This document shows, piece after piece, positions 1 through 8,625 of a stretch of 64,000 nt of DNA. A program made the translations under genes and the position numbers. The stretch comes from Homarus americanus (Eukaryota; Arthropoda; Malacostraca; Decapoda; Nephropidae): positions 5,001-69,000 of the forward strand of contig NW_024727813.1 of assembly GCF_018991925.1 (NCBI RefSeq), written 5' to 3'. Under the pieces are notes generated by a model. That model was not told the origin of the DNA. It worked only from the letters and a program-made list of their open reading frames with translations, and searched no databases. Within the stretch, counting starts at the first letter, position 1, and each line of letters opens with the position of its first letter.

Positions 1-84
1 ACAGTACAATACAGTACAGTACAGTACAGTATAATACAGTACAGTACAGTATAATACAGTACAGTATAGTACAGTACAGTATAA
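1..84. repeat. ACAGT-type pentanucleotide repeat
   Basis: The window opens inside a short tandem run of ACAGT units with occasional ATAAT variants. It is simple-sequence DNA, probably continuing to the left of the window, and no coding signal is visible. Confidence 0.9.
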
Positions 85-92
85 TGTTCAAG

Positions 93-662
93 TTACTGGG
101 ACTGAACTGTTATATGATGACCCGACCAGTGGCTAGAAGAGGCTGGACCCTGACCGTCTCTTTGTTGTTGACCAGAGTGACTTGACTCCCAGACACACCC
201 AAGGGTCACATGTGTGGTGAGAGCCACTACCCTTACCTCACCCAGCCTTGAGGTACTGTCATCATCACTTACCTCACCCAGCCTTGAGGTACTGTCATCA
301 TCACTTACCTCACCCAGCCTTGAGGTACTGTCATCATCACTTACCTCACCCAGCCTTGAGGTACTGTCATCATCACTTACCTCACCCAGCCTTGAGGTAC
401 TGTCATCATCACCTCTGGATATTGTCTGTTGTTTACTCTCTTGCTCTTCCTCAAAGGTATAGCCAATCAGGTTAGCTTCGTGTTCTTGTATTTGTCTCAA
501 TCTTCTCAGCTCCCATTCCATTTGAGCGCTGAGCCTTGGCTGGGAATCTCTTCTCTTCTGGGGTGAAGCAGACACACTTTCTGAGTCAGACTCACCTGTC
601 AAGTGAAGAAGAAAACTCATAAACTCTTGATGCAGATGCTGTAACATAGTGCGCTTCAACAA
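93..662 (-). CDS. Candidate 3'-side exon of an acidic protein with 12-aa repeats
   Basis: An open frame of about 189 codons begins with a hydrophobic/basic stretch (LKRTMLQHLHQEF), continues with an acidic Ser-rich part (GESDSESVSASP), then a charged helix-like part (MEWELRRLRQIQEHEANLIG), and ends in five copies of a 12-residue unit, DDDSTSRLGEVS. The helix-like part has a composition typical of real protein and does not match the transposons here. The repeat lies across a consensus 5' splice site (GAG followed by GTAAGT), so the true exon may stop at any of five donors, and everything below about 235 is probably intron. The next segment upstream on this strand (656-861) overlaps by 7 bases in another frame, which implies a frameshift, an assembly indel or separate exons. 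I do not recognise the family. Because it follows the CCCH exon on the same strand it could belong to the same gene, but this is inference. Confidence 0.45.
   Translation of the reverse strand: MLKRTMLQHLHQEFMSFLLHLTGESDSESVSASPQKRRDSQPRLSAQMEWELRRLRQIQEHEANLIGYTFEEEQESKQQTISRGDDDSTSRLGEVSDDDSTSRLGEVSDDDSTSRLGEVSDDDSTSRLGEVSDDDSTSRLGEVRVVALTTHVTLGCVWESSHSGQQQRDGQGPASSSHWSGHHITVQSQ
233..412 (-). repeat. 36-bp in-frame tandem repeat containing splice donors
   Basis: Five near-identical 36-bp units lie end to end. On the minus strand each encodes DDDSTSRLGEVS and each carries the hexamer GTAAGT (GTAAGG in the last) directly after GAG. The GT dinucleotides fall at 380-379, 344-343, 308-307, 272-271 and 236-235. 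Use of any one of them would change the product by multiples of exactly 12 residues. Confidence 0.9.
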
Positions 663-861
663 CTGAGGCGCTGTACTGTGGTTGAGAGAGACACACTCTT
701 ACCATCATGGAGAGGAACTATGATAGGTGTGCTGTACTGTGGTTGACGGGAGGGTGCACTCCCCTGCTCTACTGTGGGTGTAGGGAGCACCTCTGTCTCC
801 AGGGTCAACACCACCGGCTTCTCCGGTTCCGGTGTGTCCTCCTTCTTCACCGGTAAGATCA
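656..861 (-). CDS. Candidate exon, Pro/Glu-rich low-complexity segment
   Basis: On the minus strand a polypyrimidine-type acceptor (tttacatttcag, ending at 862) precedes an open frame beginning xTG-ATC, that is, one base carried from the previous exon. It reads VILPVKKEDTPEPEKPVVL and continues through Pro/Thr/Val-rich sequence to IIVPLHDG. A strong donor (ATG followed by GTAAGAGTG) lies at about 693. Read through that donor, the frame reaches a stop at 656-658. The acceptor, donor and compositional bias favour a real exon of a disordered region. The nearest downstream acceptors would leave an intron of only 27-32 bases, which is implausibly short, so the connection to 93-662 is unresolved. 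No family was recognised. Confidence 0.45.
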
Positions 862-954
862 CTGAAATGTAAACAAGTGCTGAAATGTTGACCAGACTTG
901 ACCTAAGTGTTCGTGTCTTGATGTTGGAGGGAATTTTATCCTAACGACAGGAAA

Positions 955-1255
955 TTAATAAATAGTCGTTGCAAGACAAAACACTCGTCGATAGCCCGAG
1001 GAGTCCCACAAGGGAGTATCCTAGGACCTTTGCTCTTCTTGTGTTGTGTAAAAGTCAAGCCCATTAGTGTTAAGTGTAAGCTTTTGCTGTATGCCGGTGA
1101 CATTGTTCCTTCAGTGTCAGGTAAATGAGTGAACTGGAGTCATGCAAACAGTGGCTCATAGACAACACATTATCCCTACATCTTGGAAACACTGAAGCAA
1201 TATTATTAGGACCAAAAAGAAAACTCAAAGGGGTAAACAAATTCATAATACTACT
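955..1255 (+). pseudogene. Non-LTR retrotransposon RT fragment (decayed)
   Basis: Broken frames spell the reverse transcriptase core: a GVPQGSILGPLLF motif (RT domain 4) is followed about 30 residues later by LLLYAGD, where the catalytic YADD box has become YAGD. Downstream sequence resembles the usual LINE run (SCKQWLIDNTLSLHL-type). Stops and shifts interrupt it. This is a 5'- and 3'-truncated relic of a CR1/Jockey-like LINE. Clade assignment is tentative. Confidence 0.75.
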
Positions 1256-1455
1256 ACAGCAGAGGTATGCCCCGTACACCTACGTCCCATGATTACTTAT
1301 TGGGGAAATACCCGACAAGTTTTACTGTGTTGATCCCACGACTGAGGGAGGAACGGCAGAGCTCCTCTGAGTTTAGTGGGCAGTGACGTGGTAGGAATTC
1401 TTGCCATGAGTAACACATTTATATTTCATGAATTATTGAGACTTTAGAGTGTATA

Positions 1456-2146
1456 CAGTGGTCCATCGATTAATGAGCGGATCAATTAACAACATTTTGG
1501 TTAACGAATTAGCTCCCATAAGGATTTTCAGTTCCATTAACGAACAAAACACCGATTAACGAAAGCCTTGCGAGAAACACGCTTTGTTGTGTGCATCGGC
1601 TGATTGACTAGTCCGCCAATACAGTAATCTGTTCTATGTTTACATTTGTTTCTAGTGGAGTAAATATCAAGAAAGTTGTGCTCTTGGATATTTCTGCATT
1701 TTTAATATTAAAATTATTGGTCATTCTAAGATTTAGTTAACATGTTGATAATATACAGAGCAGAAATTATTCTGAAACATGAAGAAGCCATTAGAACCAA
1801 TGGACTGTAAAGAATATGGCATGTCATCATCGACTGCCTCTACAACCAGCTGTTTGATATGTAAACAAAGCTGCCGGTAATACAACATACACACCTCAAA
1901 GTAAGTTAAAATACAGTAATCTACTGTATTGTATTTATAATTGTACAGTACAATATACTGTACAGTAATGTACTGTATTTAGTTTATATTTAATGTTTTG
2001 TTAATTCTATTACCTGTGTACAGTACTTTGTATGTATACTTTTTCTGTGAGTTGGAACCAATTACCAAATATCCCATTGAAATAATAGATTCAGTTAACA
2101 AACGACTCTGTAGAACCAACAGTGTTTGTTAATCTAGGGACCACTG
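1456..2146. mobile_element. Tigger-like MITE, family D (copy D0)
   Basis: The element opens with CAGTGGTCCATCGATTAATG and closes with the inverted GGGACCACTG. It is flanked by TA on both sides. Subterminal sequence is rich in GATTAACGAA-type motifs, as in the related copies at 9366-10220 and 47894-48438. It has no coding capacity. CAG ends and a TA duplication fit pogo/Tigger elements. Confidence 0.8.
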
Positions 2147-2159
2147 TATATCTCTGACT

Positions 2160-3260
2160 GTGTGTTATACAGTCAGGCCTAAGCCCCCCCAGCTGTACTT
2201 CCTCTTGTGTTTAACCCTTAATGATGGCAATTGTTTTAAGTGGAGTGTATATTGTCTTTAATGGGGAGCGTGGTCTAAAGACTTGGTCTACAACTAACGA
2301 GAGCTCATGTGTGGGATCGGCCACAATCGCAAGTTTGTTTTTGCTTTGATTATTATACAGTACCGTATTATCGGATGATCGGCCTCGTATGGCGTATGTT
2401 ACATCATAAATAATATAACATACAGTATTATATAACAGATAAAAATAATAAAAAATTTGTATATTATAAAAGAATAAGTTGTATCAAAGGTAACGTCTCA
2501 CTTTATAACTCTCTCCCTCCTCACAACATATTAACTTAACAAAAAATATCATTATGAGAGAAGCCATTTATTATGTCTGCAGATGGCTGTCTTTCTCCAG
2601 TAACCATATAGAACAGGTTTATGGGCAAGGGACATCAACATAGTGAGGGAGCGCACGTGTAGGCAGGCCAGCTGAATCTAAAAATTTTCCACTAGCCCAG
2701 AAGTGTTTTTGAAATGTGTGTGATATTTATTAATAATGTTTTTTTTACCTTGCATTATTTAATTTGAGTCTTGTAAGCTTTTATTTTAATTCAGCAACAT
2801 ACGACCTAAGCTGTTGCATGATGTAATTACCACAATCAATTAATAAATGTTTTAAAACTCTTAATGGCAGAAACAGTGGCCAGCCCTTGAGCCAGAGGGA
2901 TGACTCAACAGCTCAACACAGGTAAATAACAGTCTCAATGTATGCTTATATTCCTTAATTAATACTTGATTTATATGGAGGTTTATTTTCTTGGTTGACA
3001 GTGTGAGTAAAAGAGATATATCAAGGGTGGTTAGTCCCTAACTTGTTATGTTCTTATGGGATTAATTGATACAAAAACTGTTGATTCACTGTCTGTTGAT
3101 ATTTGACAGTCCTCATATGTGTCTGTACAGCATGTGAACCATCGGGTGTACCTATGGTAAAATACATTAACTTTTAATTAAAACTACTGTGTGTACACAA
3201 CTCTAATAACATAAGATAATAATGTACTTTAATACAGAAAATAGTGTGTTAGTCTTTTAC
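2160..3260. other. AT-rich stretch without recognised features
   Basis: About 1.1 kb between a MITE and the inverted arm. I see no long open frame, no tandem array and no terminal repeats. Confidence 0.6.
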
Positions 3261-3385
3261 TATAGAGCATTTTTTATCAGCTGAGAAAAGATGCCCCGCC
3301 CTCTCCTTGAGAGATACAGCTCATTGGCTGTTGCAAACCCGTCCGATTTTGTCCTGAAGTAATGATGTATTTGTAAATGAGTTTA
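3261..3385 (+). repeat. Left inverted arm, outer part
   Basis: This segment is the reverse complement of the outer part of 11071-11417. Examples are GAGAAAAGATGCCCCGCCC here against the inverted GGGCGGGGCATCTTTTCTC there, followed by a shared CCCGTCCGATTTTGTC block. It is separated from its inner part (5712-5966) by the family-B transposon at 3386-5709. Confidence 0.85.
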
Positions 3386-3512
3386 CAGTCAACCCTCACT
3401 TTACGCGGTCCCACATTCCACGTTTACACGGTGCCCTACCAGAACCCAGGATGCTCACATTCCGCGGTGGGTGTACCCCTTTACACGGGTGAAGTATAAT
3501 TTCTTTATTTAA

Positions 3513-4648
3513 CTCATAAAATTCATACAAATTATCCGGCCAGAATATAATTTACATTGCTGGAATTCTTACAATTTGGTGATCATTTTGAATATAAACA
3601 TCATACATTTTGCATTAGACATACAAATTTTAGATATAATGTTTACTCTGAGTAAATATGTTATCTTTTGTGCAAAATATATGATATTTATATTCAAAAT
3701 ATTCCTGGTCTTACAAGGAATCCAGCAATGTCAATTATATTATCCTAACTTTAGTCTGATTTATTATTTATTACTAAAAAGGTAAACAGTCTGGAATTCC
3801 CACACATTCATCTGGTAGGGAGGCTTGGTGGTGGGTGGGAGGGAGGGAGGGACTGGTGGCCGACCACCTGGCACCATGGTGTGAAGAATATTTTTTTTTT
3901 TTTAACTGAAGATATTTGTTTTAGCTCATAAAATTCATACAAATTACCCGGCCAGAATATAATTTACATTGCTGGAATTCTTACAATTTGATGATCATTT
4001 TGAATATAAACGTCATATATTTTGCATTAGACATACAAATTTTAGATATAATGTTTACTCTGAGTAAATATGTTATCTTTTGTGCAAAATATATGACATT
4101 TATATTCAAAATATTCCTGGTTTTACAAGGAATCCAGCAATGTCAATTATATTATCCTAACTTTAAACTGAGGTATTATTTAATACTAAATGTTAAAATC
4201 TAGTTTTTTCACCCAACCTTTCTCTTGAAGGGAGGATTGGTGGGAGGTTGGGGGGAGGGTTGGGACCGACCGACCATCTGGCCCGGTTGGAAGAGGGGGG
4301 AGGCAAGGTGGGGTACTCTGATTGACAGATAGTGTCGTGAAGAATATATATTTTTTTTTTATTAACTGAAGATATTTGTTTTAGCTCATAAAATTCATAC
4401 AAATTACCCGGCCAGAATATAATTTACATTGTTGGAATTCTTACAATTTGGTGATCATTTTGAATATAAACATGATAGATTTTGCATTAGACATACAAAT
4501 TTTAGATAAAATGTTTACTCTGAGTAAATATGTTATCTTTTGTGCAAAATATATGACATTTGTATTCAAAATATTCCTGAATCTTAGGAATCAGCAATGT
4601 CAATTATATTATCTAACTTTAGTTTGAGGTATTATTTATTACTATAAA
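3513..4648. repeat. Long tandem repeat inside B1 (three units)
   Basis: Units begin CTCATAAAATTCATACAAAT at about 3513, 3925 and 4385. Each contains ATCATTTTGAATATAAAC and GTTTACTCTGAGTAAATATG, then a G-rich linker and a T-run. Copy B2 of the same family carries two such units (8761 and 9232), so the unit number varies between copies. Confidence 0.85.
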
Positions 4649-5400
4649 AGTGGATATAACATAGCAATGTTAATAATTTGCTTATGAAATATAGTGTTAC
4701 ATAGGAAATCGCGTAATAGAAATAACAGGGCTTATGGAGAAAATAGGGTTAGGTGCAGATTACTCGAAATCTAAAAAATTTAGTAGTTAGCCTAACACAA
4801 AGGATAGCACAGTCTAAATAAATGTTACATTCATATCTAATAATGAAATCATACAGTAAATGTAACACTTTACTTGATGGGGGAGAAGGGTGATTTTGAG
4901 GTTGATAAAATAGAGCTTCTCTTCAAGTGTTATATCCTTTCTTTTACGATCATCACCGGGAATTCTATCACCAGAACGCTTCTTGTTGATATTCTTCTTT
5001 ACTATATTCACAGTTAATACGTGGGGTATGCTATAACGAACGGATCCTACTACGAATATTCCTATAACGAACGGTTTTACCTATAAAATTGAGAATGCTA
5101 TAACGAACGAAACTCCTACAACGAACATTATTTATTTATTTTTTTCTAATTTATTGTTTTTTTATTACAAATATTAATGATATTCTTTATTTCAGGGGTT
5201 TAGATGCATATTTATGCACTTTTTACAATTTTTACAATTTTATATTATATTTTTCAGTGTTAAGTGGTTGTATTTGGGGGCCTGGAACGGATTAATCCTA
5301 TAACGAACGAATGCTATAACGAACAAGGTTCTAGAACCTATTAGATTCGTTATAGCATACCCCACTGTACCACAAAATTGGAGAAATAGTAAGCAATTAA
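4648..5400 (-). pseudogene. Family-C Tigger remnant, split by a MITE
   Basis: On the minus strand the sequence matches the two ends of the internally deleted element at 6197-8569. The N-terminal codons (KRSGDRIPGDDRKRKDITLE) are fused directly to the 3' end (CYIYCMISLLDMNVTFI), with the middle lost. The upstream block ACAAAATTGGAGAAA resumes after the MITE at 5020-5367. The far left end is missing, so this is a truncated copy lying within B1. Confidence 0.75.
5020..5367. mobile_element. Tigger-like MITE, family A
   Basis: Left end CGTGGGGTATGCTATAACG (one base short of CAGTGGGG) and right end ...GCATACCCCACTG are inverted, with TA flanks at 5018-5019 and 5368-5369. The internal sequence (GGATCCTACTACGAATATTC, then TGTATTTGGGGGCCTGGAAC) is the two ends of the coding family-A element at 26763-29025 joined together. 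This marks it as a deletion derivative. Confidence 0.85.
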
Positions 5401-5711
5401 AAAGAGGGAAGAGCCAGCAGTGTAGTGTGAGAAGTGGGGGAGGGAGTTGAGTCCATTATTTGAATGGACATTAACTTGGCGACTGTATTTCTCTATTTCT
5501 CTTAAGTATTAATTGTGTGCATGTACCATCATAAAATTAAGATGTTATTTTTACTAGAACATAGGTATTGTGTTGGAAAAAGTGGAGTTTGGGGGTCAGC
5601 TGGTCTCTATTTCATTTAATCCCATATGTTATGTTATTCACTTTACGCGTTTCTCACTTTCCGCGGTACCCTGTGGGTTACATTAACCGCATAAAGTGAG
5701 GGTTGACTGTA

Positions 5712-5966
5712 TTCATAATCGTTGGGATGACCGTTTCTGACGAGAAAGATGATAAGCTAAACTATTATAAAGATACATATATTTGTTATTTCAAATATGA
5801 ACACGTAGGAAGTTTATCAGAAATCTTATACAAGAATTAACTGTTAAACTCTGGTAACAAATTCACTCTTTCGGAGGACCCATTTCATATATAGGTACTT
5901 ATTTTTACCCACAATAAGACATACTAAGACTAATTACTTATCAGTAATATTGCATTATGAAAAAAC
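5712..5966 (+). repeat. Left inverted arm, inner part
   Basis: It continues the arm interrupted at 3385 and matches the reverse complement of 11071-11290 (for example ATCGTTGGGATGACCGTTTC and TTAACTGTTAAACTCTGGTA). It ends where the hAT fragment starts at 5967. Confidence 0.85.
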
Positions 5967-6196
5967 CAGTGGTGGGCACGGTTCCGCTAATTAGCGAAGC
6001 TAACTTTCTCGTTAGCGGATTAACGTTTTCGCTAACTTTGGAAACCATTAGCGGACCAATTAGCTTCCGCTTAATTTAGTTCCGCTAACTTTAAGTCCGC
6101 TAACAAAATTTATACATGTTTGTTCCTGTCTGTGTGACGCCGGCACGCGTGTCTCCAACAGCCAGTCAGGCATTCTTGGCTGACTGGCTGTTAGTA
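5967..6196 (+). mobile_element. hAT-like element 5' end
   Basis: It begins CAGTGGTGGGCACGGTTCCG, a hAT-style terminus, followed by GCTAATTAGC/GCTAACTTT-rich subterminal repeats. It is nearly identical in layout to 63595-63815. It is cut at 6196 by the family-C Tigger. Confidence 0.75.
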
Positions 6197-8212
6197 CAGT
6201 GAGTTCTGCTATAACGCGTGTTTTGATAACGCGAATTTGATCGAACACGATTTATGAATTCGGAACAATATTTGTATAACGCGAACTCGTTTGCTCTAAC
6301 GCGATTCCACTCGAACGGTTGTTGTGACTTCAGTTCATGTTCGACATCACATGTTCAATTGAGTTATGTGTTTTGTTTGTGAACAATTGCAGAAATAATG
6401 TATGTAATATTTATGTATACAGTATACCTATATATTATAAGTAAATTGTAAAATTTTACATAAAAGAGAAAATCAAATTACATAGCGTTTTAAACCCGCG
6501 CTCTCTTTACATCATACACAGTGTTTACAGTTTACGTTCGACATCACATATTCAATTGATTTATGTGTTTTGTTTGTGAAGAATTGCAGAAATAATTTAT
6601 GTAATATTTATGTATACAGTAAACCACTCACAAGGTCCTACAGTACCACTAATTATTTTATACTGAAACTTACGTTTGGGAAGCTGGATTAAAATGAAGA
6701 TTACCGGTATATTAAAATAATAAAAATGTATTATAAACCAGTCTAACATACCGTAATAAACACAGCTGCTATTATCATCCACCCCCCCCCCATTTGCCAG
6801 TGACAAGAAAGGGAAAGTGACCTTGACTGTGACCGCCTGTGGCTATTTTTAGCCGTCCTTGTGTTCGGAGGTGGTCAGTAATGCATATCTGTATATTTAC
6901 TGATCAATATATTTATCTCCTATAAATAATTCATTTAAAATTTATTTTTTTGCAAAGAATATTCAGTAAATGACTGCATTAATTCTTGAAACTACCTACA
7001 GTGGTAAATTTAGGATATAAATAATGAACAGAAGTCACATCATGGATTCGGAGTTTGGTCCTTAACGATCACCATAAATGTAGCCTCCCTTTGTCGCGAA
7101 ACACGTATATAAATTAAAGAAAATACTTGCAGTATATATAATATATTACAGTATATTATATATAAATAAATAAACAAATAAATTCAAATTCCTTTATCAT
7201 CCTGTGTCATATACAGAAATACTTGAGTCCCTGAGCGAGTACACAAAAAGAAAACGGAGGACTAAGACATCCTGGAGTGGATAGAGAACAGACATCTCTA
7301 CTGGGGGACTCAAACGTTTCTCATGTTTTGTGGGCGCTCTAGCATAATATGAATAATATGTAAATTACAATTTACTTATACAGGTATATATATATATATG
7401 TAAATTGTAAAAATTTAAATAAAAGAAAAACTAAATACGTAGCGTTTAAAGTGTACTGTACAGTATGTACAGTGCTGTGGCTTGGCGCGGGGTTATGCAG
7501 TGTTTACAGTTCACGTTTGACATCACATGTTCAATTGATTTATGTGTTTTGTTTGTGAACAATTGCAGAAATAATTTATGTAATATTTATGTATACAGTA
7601 TACCTGTACAGTATATGTAAAATGTAAAATTTTAACTAAGAGAGAAAAACAAAATACGTAGCGTTTTAGACCTGCGCTCTCTTTACTCCACACGTTCACT
7701 TTGGAAGACGTGAGAAATTTTTAAGCGTCCTCAGTGCTTTCTGATTTACTGTTTCTCCAATTTTGTGACTATGGAAAAGAAGAATATCTCCGGGAAGCGT
7801 TCTGGTGATCGCATTTCTGGTGGTGATCGTAAAAGAAAGGCTATAACACTTGAAGGCAAGCTTGATGTTGTCAAGCGTTTTGAAAATAAGGAAAGAACAT
7901 GTGATATTGTGCGTGCAACGGGAATAAAGGAGTCTACTTTGCGCACCATTAGAGCCAATGCAGCAAAGATTAAAGCAAGCTGTGTTGCTGACTACAATGC
8001 AGAAAGGAGCAGGATTGCAGTTCGTGGTGTTAAATCTTTTTTGGCACCTTATGAACAGCTTCTTTGTGAAAGAAGAAAGATGGCAAAGCAGCAAACATTA
8101 GACGTCTTTTTTAAGTCAACCCCCAAGAAGCAGACTGAAGACACTGAACCACAGCCATCCACTTCTGGAATTAGACGTTTTTTCTTCCCTCCCATGCAAC
8201 CAAAACTGCACC

Positions 8213-8260
<48 letters not shown>

Positions 8261-8569
8261 CAATTGTCAAATCCTGTCTGCATGACTCCTCAACCTCAAC
8301 ATTAACCTTCTCCCCCATCAAGTTAAACTCATATTTTTTCAAGGTAAAGTGTAACATTTACTGTATGATTTCATTATTAGATATGAATGTAACATTTATT
8401 TAGACTGTGCTATCCTTTGTGTTAGGCTAACTTCGAAATTTTTTTTCGATTTGGAGTAATCTGCACCTAACCCTATTTTCTCCATAAGCCCTGTTATTTC
8501 TATTACGCGATTTTCTATAACACGATATTTTACAAGAACACAATTATCGCGTTATAGCAGAACTACCTG
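6197..8569 (+). mobile_element. Internally deleted Tigger-like element, family C
   Basis: Ends are CAGTGAGTTCTGCTATAACG and the inverted CGTTATAGCAGAACTACCTG, with TA flanks (6195-6196, 8570-8571). The 5' part contains a roughly 200-bp unit (ACATCACATGTTCAATTGA through GTATACAGTATACC) repeated about four times near 6330, 6540, 7370 and 7510. The 3' part carries a short transposase-derived frame lacking the DDE domain. The 735 bases at about 6625-7360 are unrelated to the repeats and may be a further insertion. Confidence 0.85.
7765..8403 (+). pseudogene. Truncated pogo/Tigger transposase (CENP-B-type HTH only)
   Basis: The 212-codon frame starts MEKKNISGKRSGDRISGG and runs into a Psq/CENP-B N-terminal helix-turn-helix (KRKAITLEGKLDVVKRFENK, then CDIVRATGIKESTLRTIRAN), roughly residues 20-75. 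It then jumps to the C-terminal tail typical of Tigger proteins (KQQTLDVFFKSTP). The DDE catalytic core is missing. A Met run from an ATG triplet repeat (8215-8260) and 3' non-coding sequence read in frame make up the end. The peptide could still bind DNA if expressed, but no promoter is evident. Confidence 0.8.
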
Positions 8570-8625
8570 TACGTGTTAATTTAATTAGGATTTTTTTGTG
8601 TCATTGTATTTGGCTATGCTAAGTA

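Larger units (their letters stand above)
3386..5709. mobile_element. Non-autonomous Tigger-like element, family B (copy B1)
   Basis: Terminal inverted repeats start CAGTCAACCCTCACTTTACG and end with the inverted counterpart ...GAGGGTTGACTG, with TA on each side. Subterminal blocks (CACTTTCCGCGG, GGTACCCTGTGGGTT) recur in the coding relative at 37456-40078, and the tail just inside the right end (ATGTTATTTTTACTA, then GGAAAAAGTGGAG) matches its 3' end. The interior holds three tandem copies of a roughly 410-460-bp unit, beginning near 3513, 3925 and 4385, followed by a captured family-C remnant with a family-A MITE inside. There is no transposase, so it would need family-B enzyme in trans. Confidence 0.85.
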
